Shown here: positions 37,894 through 49,857 of the stretch, one piece after another
Numbering within the stretch: the first letter of the stretch is position 1
Layout: each line of letters begins with the position of its first letter
Position numbers and translations under genes: made by a program
Notes under the pieces: model-generated
Databases searched by the model: none
What the model saw: only the letters and a program-made list of their open reading frames with translations
What the model was told of the DNA's origin: nothing
Source of the DNA: Membranipora membranacea
Lineage: Eukaryota; Bryozoa; Gymnolaemata; Cheilostomatida; Membraniporidae
Assembly (NCBI GenBank): GCA_914767715.1
Contig: OU612071.1
Location: 7,795,493 to 7,859,492 of the forward strand
Length of the DNA stretch: 64,000 nt
Direction: 5' to 3'

Positions 37894-38302
37894 CATCTAT
37901 TTAGGCACCCTATCAGAAACTTGTATTTGATACTTTAGACCTGGAATATGCAATTGACTTGACTATAAACGTGGACATCATAATGAAGATAAGCATAAAC
38001 TCTTCATCTGTTTACGTGAATCAGCAGATAATCGAGGTAAGTGAGCTACGATTTGTTATAATTCTTTGTATTTGTTGTTTTAAAATGTGTACGGACAATG
38101 ACAATTGATATTGTGTTGTTCGAAACTCTAAAATTTAAGCTATTCATTTTAACTTGTGTTCAACCATTGCAAGAAAGACTTTTTTCTGGATACCAGTGCT
38201 CATAATACACTCTTGACTGTTCACTGGGATCGTGTGGATCAATTTTAATGCTTTATGCGTTGTTAAACCTTCACTGTTTTCATTTGTTGAAGGAAAGACA
38301 AG

Positions 38303-39889
38303 ATGAGACCTAACATGATTATTGCAGCAGTCGTTCTGCTAATGTTTGGTGCAGTTGCGAAAGCAGTAAGTATTCAATATAACATACTTCCCCATAATAG
38401 ATGACAAGTTCAACCATAACAATCAGATTACTGTATTTGGAACATAGTTTATCTATTATGTAATTGAATGATTTCTGAAATTTGATGACACAACTAACAA
38501 CACAATAAATGCTGGCTCGTATTATTTTTATTAAAGTGCATTTTGACCCCTGTTCATGTCAAAGCAATCTCCTAGCATTTAAAAAAAAGTAAATTAAATT
38601 ATAGATAAAATTTATTGAATGATATACCCAATTTCCAAGTGTGAGATCCCAGGATTTAGAATGGTCTATAACATATTATCTCCCCTGCGAACAGGTTAAT
38701 ATTAAAATGATGATCCACTGGCAGTCCTCCAGTTGCTATACTTACACCAGAATCTATCACAAAAGATTATTGGTCATAGGTAGTCTAGTCAACAACTTAT
38801 CGGTGTCAATCTGTCACAAGAGGATAAAAAACTCTAAAAACTTCTAGCTAGACCCATGCTATCGAGTAGATTCTTCAATTTTGTTGTGCCATTAGTGCCA
38901 ACTTAGTTTTTTGTCCATTGCTCTGAGATTGCTTTGACATGAACAGTGGTCAATATGTACTTTCCTGTATGGCAGGATTAACTCAGACATAATCATTTGT
39001 TTCAATAATACCCTTTCCTTCACAAGTTGTTAACAATTGCTTTTGCTCATTGTTTCAAGATTATTTGTTGCAGTCAAATTCTTGCATTTTTATCACCTGA
39101 CTATTTTGGTTGAAATTTCTGACTCACTCTCTAAATCAAAATTCAAATAACAAAATGCCTCACTTTGAATAATTTACATGTTACCTTACTACCAATCACT
39201 GCAAACATAACCTTTTAAGGACAGATGATTTGATTTACTGATAATTATATTTATTGATACCCCTATAGATAAGATGTTTTATCACAAGGTTGTTCATCTT
39301 ATTCCTATTTCTCCCCGAACAATTTGCCAACCGCTCATTCTACAAAGCCTATCAAATGTCTGTACATAGAATTCAATTTTATGTAAGAAATGTTGCAAAG
39401 TGATGAGGCGACCGCCTTTCAGACTCAGTTTGAACATTGTTCATATCATAAAGATAATCAGTGAGGAGATATACCTTGTTTTCATAGTATCTCAGTCATA
39501 AATAGACATTTATGTCTTAAGTGCGATCTTCATCTGACGCCGTAAAATGTTATAACATGCTTTTGTAAGGAATTTTTGCATACTGATATTGTTTTATGAT
39601 TTTTTTAGGACCAATAAAAAGACTTATTTTCTATTGAAAATTGGCTTCCAAATAAAAATCGATAAAAACAATGTCGATAATGATACTTGGTTGTACACAT
39701 CAAGTATCTGCCTCAATTGCTCTTGTCCCTAATCCATAAATAACAATACTCATTGGCAGATATCAATGTTTTACTCGGACTCTATTTCTCTTGCAGGAGA
39801 AAGAATGTGCATCTGTTTGCTCACCATCGGTCAAAACAGATGATGGAGAGGTGAAAGTGAATTGCAGCATAACTTGTGTAGTCACATAA
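38303..39889 (+). CDS. Secreted Cys-rich peptide gene C
   Basis: Coding exons are 38303-38365 and 39797-39889, phase 0. The signal peptide is identical to gene A. The mature peptide differs from A at position 3 (Val to Glu) and 7 (Ala to Val), both amino-acid changing; the four cysteines are unchanged. The 5' exon ends at 38036 (GTAAGT). The gene is in the same head-to-head setting with M2 as A with M1. Its mature exon encodes the same peptide as gene E. Confidence 0.85.
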
Positions 39890-39959
39890 TAATTCTTATG
39901 TTTTATGACTTGTAATGAAACTAACAGAACTCAGAAAACTTAAATAAACGTGAATTTAT

Positions 39960-41256
39960 ATGCGTACCAAACAATACGTTTTTGATGGTACTACTGATGA
40001 TGAAAAGTTCCAGATTGGCTGTGGACAACCAGCAGCCTATTTGTGGGTGTGTCCTAATATACAATACATTGTGGCCTTAAAACGCCCATCAAATTATGAT
40101 TTGAATTACCAAAGCTGTTTTTTCCAGTTAGTCAGCTTTAAAACAAGCCCCAAAAAATTACCCTCTTAGACCATCAGAAGTTTGGGTTCACATAAGAGCA
40201 TCTGTCCTTAGCAGCACAGAGTATCGAGATAAACGATAAACATGAGTTTATAAGCCTTTCAATGGCTGTGTCGTAACAAAGTCAACGAGTATGTTTCAAA
40301 TTTGGCTCAAATATATATGATTATTTAAAGTGATTGTTACAAAATGGAGAATTGGAAGCCTGAAACCGGGTGTTTGGTGCAGGATAACCAATATCTGCAC
40401 TATTTCCATGATTATGAAAAAGGAAGGAAAAGAAACTATGAACAAAGGTTTTAGTGTACCTTTATTGCAAACTTGGTATGTTATATCTATAAGCACCTCA
40501 AAAATCAACTGTTGTCTGCAAATGGTACTTAAATCAGGTCCCAAACAAAAGGGGCATGATATGTTATTACCATCATTGTAACCTGGTAAACCTGATTATC
40601 TTCATAGTGGGACAATGCCATTGAAGCATGCATCAGGTAAGCAATCTGACCCTTTTAGAATGATCTCAAATTACTGGGCCCTACGAAATAGAAGAGGGAA
40701 TACACCTCACCAGGGGTGGACCGTTAAGAACAGGGGTCTTTACACAATGCTTGTTTTTTATTGTAAAATGCTCCTGTGACAGTTTACAATAGGGTTTCAC
40801 AGAGCTGTTTTTGTTGGAGGGGAATTCTTTCAATACTACGCTGTATTTGAGAGATGACAACATTAACTGCCAATATTAACGAGTGACACATATATCAATC
40901 ATCATCATCTTATGTCAGAAGGCAAAACGTTCTTAAGTCAGTACATTGGCAACCACACAAAATGTCACAGCACGGTAGAAGGATATTGTTATTGTTATTA
41001 ATAAATATCAAACTCTTATCTTTCCTGCAACTGGAGCCGACTAGGAAACATGCACATGCATGCACAAGTCAACACATCCCCCTAGTAACCAATCCGTGTC
41101 ATAAAGTGGGCCCACATTAGTTTAAAAATATACAGGCATCTGACATAAAATAATGAGGATTGATATATGTGCCGTTCAGTTGCTGCCATGGACAAAATAA
41201 TATTTCCATTAATAGACCTGGAATGTATATTTTTGAAATACCCTGAAACCATGTAA
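39960..41256. other. 3' flank of gene C, repeats only
   Basis: Matches the flanks of genes A and E. Contains SINE-associated sequence in both orientations. The open frames here are not supported as genes. Confidence 0.5.
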
Positions 41257-41318
41257 ATATCATAGAGCTACTAATAATAGGTAATAAGTTTAATATTAGT
41301 AGGTCTATGGTAGATATC
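41257..41318. repeat. 57-bp palindromic insertion
   Basis: A near-perfect inverted repeat (CATAGAGCTACTAATA facing TATTAGTAGGTCTATG) flanked by a direct ATATC. Equivalent sites near 50165 and 60235 lack it. This is a very small fold-back insertion. Confidence 0.7.
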
Positions 41319-41373
41319 AATCTTACTGTACAGATATTAGTCCCAGATACTGCCACTAAGGGCCCCTGTATGC

Positions 41374-41737
41374 CATACTGACTCTCGTGATCTGACTGAG
41401 CATGTAGATCACTGATAAACTAGGCTATCATTACCACAAAGAAGCTGTCGTAAGGCTAAGTATGCATCATGCGTGGCTTTAATTTGCGCATGTGCAAGAA
41501 CAATGAGTTTAGTCTGGGTTCTGGTTGCAATTTTGGTCTGGGGAAATGGGATGTTCCCTGCATAAACTACTACTCAAATTTAGCTAATAGTGACAGTAGA
41601 AGATAACTCTTTCTAACAATTCCGCACGCATTTGGGAGTGTGCCACCAGAGCAGGTAGCCAATCAGATGGCTTCGGAATTCCGAGGCTCAATTTTGCAGA
41701 GATCAGCTCATGCCCAGAGCTGAGCATGCGCAGAATG
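41374..41737. mobile_element. 364-bp non-autonomous insertion with a 9-bp target duplication
   Basis: Flanked by CCTGTATGC at 41365-41373 and 41738-41746, with short inverted ends (CATACTG and CAGAATG). The sites near 50220 and 60290 are uninterrupted. No coding capacity. Duplication length fits hAT, Merlin or Mutator-type elements; the class is not settled. Confidence 0.7.
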
Positions 41738-41939
41738 CCTGTATGCAACTATAAATTATGGTTATATTTAACTTTTATTATAAGCCTTCCAATCAGAGCG
41801 GTGCAATGGATAGAGCATGGGTCTTCCAATAAGGAGGTTCCCTGCTTGGTTCCAAACATATCAGGCCCACAGCGTAGTTAAGGTCATGTTGTTGTCCAAG
41901 ATGAGAAATTTTGCATATAATCTCAATTTCAAAAATACC

Positions 41940-42010
41940 TCCCCTGCCTGGGAGTTAAACCCGGGACCTTTAGCATGCTAAGCCAATGCCATGCAGCTGA
42001 GCTACGCCTC
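41940..42010 (-). repeat. tRNA-Ala(AGC)-like sequence
   Basis: On the minus strand it shows D-arm GCTC/GCAT, an anticodon arm with loop TTAGCAT (anticodon AGC) and a T-arm with one mismatch, but the acceptor stem pairs poorly. Decayed copies are at 12205-12255, 50425-50485 and 60495-60555. It is probably a tRNA relic or SINE head rather than a working gene. Confidence 0.5.
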
Positions 42011-42859
42011 ACTGATGTTCCATGGGCGCATATACACAATACACAATACACAACTGTTTTGTTTTGGCATATTTCCAACATTCTATCACAAGCAAGCAAA
42101 TGCACAGCATAACGTCCAAGTGATGATCTCCGTACAAGTAATTGTGGTATGCTCTAACCACAAGCTTACGCTATGAGATATCTTGTGAGCCGTGACATTG
42201 AAAAATGTTTGCTTTTGTCTGGCAAACTGTGGTATGATACTATGAGCAAGCATTGATCATTAAACCAAGGAGTTACTCCTTGATTAAACTATGATACCAA
42301 TCATCAATCGTACAACAAAGAATCAAACAGTCTTCCTACCCTGATGGTGTTGGCTTGATGCCAGCCAAGGATGTGGCTAAATAAAACGGACAGCCTAGCA
42401 GCAAACAATTAGCGGCAGTCATAGGTATACGTGATAAAAATTACCGACCCCCCATCCCCTCATCTAGCCAGACTAACGGTAAATCTAAACTACGCGACAA
42501 ATGATAATTTCTCATATCAGCAACTCCTAACATCAGAGTTAACATGACTAAACTAAATCTAAATCAGAACTCGATAATATCGTTGCCAGACACTATATTA
42601 CTATGATTTATTTGCTGAATATGGAGAAAATAGAATAGTGAATATGGAGAGAGAACTATTAATATATTTATGTATATATATATATACTTTCAGAGAAAAT
42701 TTAGCTCAATTACTGACAGTACCTGCAAATAAGGAAGTCACAGTAGTATAATAAGCTCACATTTTCATATAACAAGTTTCATAAGACAGCTAACATCAAG
42801 TAAAGAAAACACAGCCTAATCGCTTGTAGAAGCGTCATCTATGCAACAAAATTTCGGCC

Positions 42860-45800
42860 ACTTGAATTAAACAGAGAGGCAGGCATAGGGAGTGGGAGTC
42901 GTTGGAGCAGCTTCTTGAGATGAAGTCATTCTCTGGGGAGAAGTGTGAAGGCTTTGTATTGGCGATAGATTAATCGATCTCGGTTCAAGCACGGTACTAT
43001 TTTGTTAAAACGCAATAGGTCCAGTCAGTCTAAGATGTCCACTGAGATCTCCCATCTATAAGAAAAACAACACCATACAGAGAATTACCTCACCAGTTTA
43101 TTCAATGGTGACCAAGAAACCGAAGATAAAAACAAATGCTGAAACCATTCTCACGGGTATTGCCCATCAGGCTACACTAGGAGCAATAGGATATCATACT
43201 GAAACTCAAAATGCCTTAGCTGAAACAGTACGAGCCAGTGAAATTTTCAAATTAGGTTGCAGTATGTGACTGCTTCAAACAATAATACAAACAATATTAT
43301 AAATGATGAAGCTATTTAACTTGGGCAAATTCTCTGCTGGTAAACCAAAAAGAACATCAGAAATTTAAGTTGCAGTCTGACGTTAGCAAATCAGCAGCAA
43401 AAATGTGTACACTTTCTGCGCTTACAAAATGTACCTCATATATTCTAAGGTTTAAGTTTGAGGCAAGAGCTGAGCGATATGTTTTTTTCGTCGTGTTTTA
43501 TTGACGGCTCTCGATTTCATATGTCCATCATATCTCCCAATCACAGACACTGTAATGCACAGTCTCAAAGCTTTATTTCCAAGTGGCTATTGCTGTTCTG
43601 TGGTAAAGAAGGCTACTATCAGAAGCTACATGTTGCTGTATAGTTCTCAAAAAATCCACATATTGAAGGTAAAGTAATACATTATTTAGCAGATGCGTTG
43701 AGGCTGCGTATGGCAGCCAGTTTGAATTTCTGTATTTCTCAGCTGTGTACTGGCTTGAAGTTGATTCAGTTATGTCTTGTAAGGTCTTGTGAGGTGATTC
43801 ATTGATAGAAGTGGACTTGTTGTTGTTGTTATTAAATTGGTTGAACTAACCACATACTAGTCATTATTTGAATGGCTGTGGTCAAATATTGATTTAACTG
43901 TGAAATAGGCTAAAATCATAAAGTTTTGCTAGCAATCCTAGAATAATTTCGTTGGTTACAAATGCATTTTTCATGTTAGCTTCTTAGCACAGATAGTGAT
44001 AAACCCCTCTTTTTCATGACAGTAATCCTTAGAATATGGGCTACAATTTGATATAAGTTTCATCCCAGTCAAAGACTGCGCATAGAAATACTCGAATATA
44101 ATCGTGTAGTTTTATTGTCGGAGATTACTTCGGCTGTGAGGTGAAACACACACAGTATTTGTGTGCATATCGGATCACTCTCAACATGATAAAAATCTCC
44201 CCAGCAGCCAGTTATATTATTTATAAAGTGAAGCACTCAAAGTTAAATAATACCGGTTTCATTTTTAGTAGCTGCAAATAAAAGTATTAGACAGTGTGTC
44301 TATTGACAGAGAGGTGTTACTAAGTTTTATACCCAGCATGAAAAGAAAGTCAATCTTTGACTGTATTATCTCAGTGTGATCCCTGTTGAACACTGACACA
44401 GTGTACTGTAGTAGCCGAAATGTTATTGGAAATGATCAAAGGATGCCACCAAACTCTCCCCTAATAAACAAATATGGACCTGCAGGCTCTTTGATCTATG
44501 TTTATCATTCAAAAATAATTGTTTTGTTGCTTTTCTGAGACAGATAGAGCTACATGGCTTTTGTTCATGGTACCACTGAAACTGAACTAAATTTGTTTGA
44601 AATTCCTCGGTTCCACACATTGCTGAGAAGCTGATAAGGGTGATGTAGTCGGGATTTATAGTGGATTATCTATGTCATGTTAGATTTTTTCCTCCCTGCA
44701 GGCAGGCGATAATCAATTCATGTTTGAGGATGCCGTCAGGGCTCCATGAAATGTTAATAAAGTTTTGTTATCTCTGATAAAAACAAAAACGAATTCGCAA
44801 AAATGGATTCTGGTATATTCAGACGCAAGGCCAATTTTGTCACTGGAGCTAAGAACATCAAACATTGACCAGCGACCAAGTTCAAACCTTGACAGAACAC
44901 CGCCATCTGCATCCTACAGACGTGATTGATCACAATAGTTAAATTGGAAAGGAGTCGTCAATAATATACAGACAATGCTACTTTTTCTAAAATTACCTGT
45001 ATTGCAATGTTCCTGTTAACCTGGTCACGCTATGAAATCCAGAGAACTGTGTTACACATAACGCCACGTGACTTTGATATAGCCTGTGATTTTTGTCAGT
45101 GGGTGAAAAGAGAAGAATGAGTATAGGGGGAACCATCAATGTAATCTCATGATACTTTTTCGATGCGTTTTTTTTCACAGCAACGTGATTAATCACATTA
45201 AAGTAAACTGAATAATATGCCAAGCCATGGAATTGCAAAAACAGTTGATGTAATATGTCAATTGAAATGTGATAAAGACTCAACCTATACTAATAGTTAT
45301 TGTTATAGTTATAGTTATTAGGGGTGGTGTGTTAAACTATAAAAAAAGTATTTGGTCTTGAGAGAGCCGAAACGACCATGACTTAATTCACTTTTTGACA
45401 TGAAGTTGAAAGCAAAATTGACTGAATTTTTACCACATTTGCTGGTTTAATTTCTAATGATACATTATTTTTCCCCACATGGTCTCAGTCGGGTTACCAC
45501 ATAGATGCCAATAGTATGCATTGTGATTTGTGTAAAAAAACACATCAAAAAAGGATCATGAGAATACATTGATGGTTCCCCCCTATCTCTTTCACCCATC
45601 TCCCACCCCCACCCACTGACAAAAATCACCGGCTATATCAAAGTCACGTGGCCTTATGGTGTTACAAGTTACATTAAAATATTCCTATAATAGAGACCAA
45701 TTCAATATGTGAGAAGATAAGTTGCAGGAAAAGGTACCTCTATGTAAGGCCTAGTGTTTTGCAAATCTTTTGTGATTGCAGCTGCGCCAGAAATTCTTCT

Positions 45801-46309
45801 GCGCCTCATGTCCTCAGCCTAGAGATATATGAAAGACCCATCGTAGCATTTAGAAATGGAAAAAAAGCGATAAAACGTTACTAACCATGAAGAAAGTAAC
45901 GATATGTTCATCATAGCATGGATGCCCGAATGATGTCAATGCCCTTAACAAAAACATTATGGACACTACCGCTACAAGTTCATAGCCGCCAAAAACAAAT
46001 TGATTTGTAAAGGCTCATAAAAGAGGTAAGCATCCATTCAGCAACTTTGTATTTAGAGCTAATGAGTGGCACTGTGAAAAGGGCAGGCTCCGTCTCAAGA
46101 ATCAGAACCTGCTTTTGTTTGTTCTTTGTATACATGCAGCGAAACGGCGGTCTGGCAGCGAAAGCTTCACTTCTCAGTTGGATACGTCATATTATATGGT
46201 GACAATGCTCGCGTAAAAAAATGATGACTTTCAATGAATGTTTAAAACTGGCAACTTCAACATAGAACAACAATTTAATACTAGGCCTGCGACTGTCATC
46301 GTACTTACC
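42860..46309 (-). pseudogene. Z-gene copy 2, unrecognised, last exon broken
   Basis: Exons: a possible 5' exon ending at 46309 (GTAAGT), then 46013-45886 (128 bases, open), 45818-45738 (81 bases, starting AEDMRRRR), and a last exon at about 43056-42868. The 5' exon and 128-base exon join in phase. The last exon contains an in-frame TAA where Z3 and Z4 are open. An open frame at 44620-44423, also open in Z3, could be another exon but has no clear splice sites. Confidence 0.4.
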
Positions 46310-48153
46310 ATGCAATCGGTACATCCTCCGCTGACCTGATATCATCATGAGACTCGAAATGTCTGGTGGTGTATTTATTTGGTAAGATGAGAACATACAA
46401 ATTTCCTAGCTCGTAAAAGTCGATTCAATCTATGTCAGCAAGTCAGAATACAATCGTTCTCAATTTATTGCAGCTTCCCTATCCAATTCTCAGTGGTTGC
46501 TGCAGCAGCAATTTAAAGTCTTCCCTGAGCTGCCAGCCTAAATACTGTAGAATGACTATCACTACTAGACAGTCTTGCATAATAGGCAGTACTGTAACAA
46601 CCAGTAGCCTCAATCTAGCATGATCTGCAAGCGTGATCAACAAGTGCTCAATCGACCATGAATTAACACACCGCTTCAATTATAACATATACTGCATTCA
46701 TTAGGCAGGCGTGCTACAATATTAACTATCATTGCAAAAGTAATGGCTAGAAAATTTATCGTGAAAAATGTATGATGGCCACCTATGAAAGCCTGAAACT
46801 CCCCTGTTATGGAACCAAATGACATAAGATTGAAAATGTACAGAAGATAAATATGTGTCGTCTGAGAAAAATCCATAGTAATGAGTTCATTAGGAAACAA
46901 ATTAAACTAGGTCGGTTGAAGGCATGTTTTTTGACCCTAAAAATACCCTGTTTCCCCAAAAAAGTGATTAAAATTTTAGGTCAACCCTCATGAAAGACAA
47001 AATGTACAAAGACCAATTGAAAAACCTTTCAAATGATAGCTCAAATATCCAAATCGGACAACAACTGCTCAAAATATCGCAGGTGGGTTAATCCCCATTG
47101 AAGTCTATGTGATGCAAAGAAGTCACAGATCTGACTTTAACTACACTGTGGGGTGTCAGAAAGAGCATCCGTCCTTAAATGCTCCTGTGCCCCGTCATGA
47201 TCCATACCATAGTTCGGTACTGATACCAGCAATAACACAATACCAAGCCACATTGAGATTTCTCAGCACAGAGTATCAATGTGCAAAGACTGTGTCGTAA
47301 CAAAGTACACTTTATGACATGGGTTGGTTACTAAGGGGATGTGTTGACTTGTGCATACATGTGCATGTTTCCTAGTCGGTTCCAGTTGCAGGAAAGATAA
47401 GAGTTTGATGAGATATATTCCCTCTTCAATTTCGTAGGGCCCAGCAATTTGAGATCATTCTAAAAGGGTCAGATTGCTTACCTGATGCATGCTTCAATGG
47501 CATTGTCCCACTATGAAGATAATCAGATTTACCAGGTTACAATGATGGTAATGACATATCATGCTCCTTTTGTTTGAGACCTGATAAAATTCAGTTTGCG
47601 GACAACAGTTGATATTTGAGGTGTTGATAGATATAACATACCAAGTTTGCAATTAAAGGTACACTAAAACTTTTGTTCATATTTTGTTGTCATTCTTTTT
47701 TCATAATCATGGAAATAGTGGAAATATTGGTTATCCTGCACCAGACACCTGGTTTCAGGCTTCCAATTCTCCATTTTGTAACAATCACTTTAAATAATCA
47801 TATATATTTGAGCCAAATTTGAGACCTACTCGTCGACTTTGCTACGACACAGCCATTGAAAGGCTTATAAACTCCTGTTTATCTTTTGTCTCGATACTCT
47901 GTGCTGAGAAATCTCAATGTGGCTTGGTATTGTGTTATTGCTGGTATCAGTACTGAACTGTGGTATGGACCATGACGGGGCACAGGATCATTTGAGGACG
48001 GATGCTCTTTCTGACACCCTGATATGTTTGGAATCAAGCAGGGAACCTCCTTATTGAAAGACCCATGCTCTATCCATTGCACCGCTCTGATCGGAAGGCT
48101 TATAATAAAAGTTAAATATAACCATAATTTACAGTCGCATACAGGGGCTCTTA

Positions 48154-48420
48154 GTGGCAGTATCTGGGACTGATATCTGTACAGTAAGATTGATATTTAC
48201 ATGGTTTCAGGGTATTTCAAAAATATACATTCCAGGTCTATTAATGGAAATATTGTTTTGTCCTTGGCAACAACTGAATGGCACATATATCAATCCTCAT
48301 TATTTTATGTCAGATGCCTGTATATTTTTAAACTAATGCGGGGCCCACTTTATGACACGGCGGATTGGTTACTAGGGGGATGTGTTGACTTGTGCATGCA
48401 TGTGCATGTTTCCTAGTCAC
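48154..48420. other. SINE-flank sequence upstream of gene D
   Basis: Shared with 7830-8090 and 37440-37700. It carries the CATGCATGTGCATG palindrome seen at most unit junctions. Open frames are by-products of copy similarity. Confidence 0.45.
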
Positions 48421-48590
48421 CTCCAGTTGCAGAAATAGCAAAACAGAACTCAAATATATATTTAAGAAAACGCTTTTATCCAACTACTGGGCTGTGACAT
48501 CTCACATGCTTGGTTGCCATCAAATTCCTGTAAAACTTGGTGGCATCCGGCTTCCATAAAACCAAGCCATTACCATAATTTTATCGCCTG

Positions 48591-48608
48591 ACACCTGACT
48601 GCAGGTGT
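48591..48608 (+). promoter_or_regulatory. E-box palindrome upstream of gene D
   Basis: Same as in gene A; TATAAAAG follows at 48679-48686 and the 5' exon ends at 48751. Confidence 0.55.
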
Positions 48609-49017
48609 CATCTATTTAGGCACCCTATCAGAAACTTGTATTTGATACTTTAGACCTGGAATATGCAATTGACTTGACTATAAAAGTGGACATCATAATG
48701 AAGATAAGCATAAACTCTTCATCTGTTTACGTGAATCAGCAGATAATCGAGGTAAGTGAGCTACGATTTGTTATATTTCTTTGTATTTGTTGTTTTAAAA
48801 TGTGTACGGACAATGACAATTGATATTGTGTTGTTCGAAACTCTAAAATTTAAGCTATTCATTTTAACTTGTGTTCAACCATTGCAAGAAAGACTTTTTT
48901 CTGGATACCAGTGCTCATAATACACTCTTGACTGTTCACTGGGATCGTGTGGATCAATTTTAATGCTTTATGCGTTGTTAAACCTTCACTGTTTTCATTT
49001 GTTGAAGGAAAGACAAG

Positions 49018-49080
49018 ATGAGACCTAACATGATTATTGCAGCAGTCGTTCTGCTAATGTTTGGTGCAGTTGCGAAAGCA
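49018..49080 (+). pseudogene. Peptide gene D, signal exon only
   Basis: The signal-peptide exon is identical to that of genes A and C and has an intact GTAAGT donor, promoter and MITE. At about 49857 the intron jumps straight into sequence that lies downstream of the gene in unit E (about 59925). A deletion of about 1.5 kb therefore removed the mature-peptide exon and poly(A) signal. Without that exon it cannot make the peptide, unless it splices over 10 kb into gene E. Confidence 0.8.
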
Positions 49081-49857
49081 GTAAGTATTCAATATAACAT
49101 ACTTCCCCATAATAGATGACAAGTTCAACCATAACAATCAGATTACTGTATTTGGAACATAGTTTATCTATTATGTAATTGAATGATTTCTGAAATTTGA
49201 TGACACAACTAACAACACAATAAATGCTGGCTCGTATTATTTTTATTAAAGTGCATTTTGACCCCTGTTCATGTCAAAGCAATCTCCTAGCATTTAAAAA
49301 AAAGTAAATTAAATTATAGATAAAAATTATTGAATGATATACCCAATTTCCAAGTGTGAGATCCCAGGATTTAGAATGGTCTATAACATATTATCTCCCC
49401 TGCGAACAGGTTAATATTAAAATGATGATCCACTGGCAGTCCTCCAGTTGCTATACTTACACCAGAATCTATCACAAAAGATTATTGGTCATAGGTAGTC
49501 TAGTCAACAACTTATCGGTGTCAATCTGTCACAAGAGGATAAAAAACTCTAAAAACTTCTAGCTAGACCCTTGCTATCGAGTAGATTCTTCAATTTTGTT
49601 GTGCCATTAGTGCCAACTTAGTTTTTTGTCCATTGCTCTGAGATTGCTTTGACATGAACAGTGGTCAATATGTACTTTCCTGTATGGCAGGATTAACTCA
49701 GACATAATCATTTGTTTCAATAATACCCTTTCCTTCACAAGTTGTTAACAATTGCTTTTGCTCATTGTTTCAAGATTCTTTGTTGCAGTCAAATTCTTGC
49801 ATTTTTATCACCTGACTATGTTGGTTGAAATTTCTGACTCACTCTTTAAATCTTTTA

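Larger units (their letters stand above)
41756..47300. repeat. Duplicated block Z, copy 2 (Z2)
   Basis: Corresponds to Z1, Z3 and Z4 as above. It includes the best-preserved tRNA-Ala-like segment, a broken last exon of the Z-gene, and intact 128- and 81-base exons. Confidence 0.85.
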
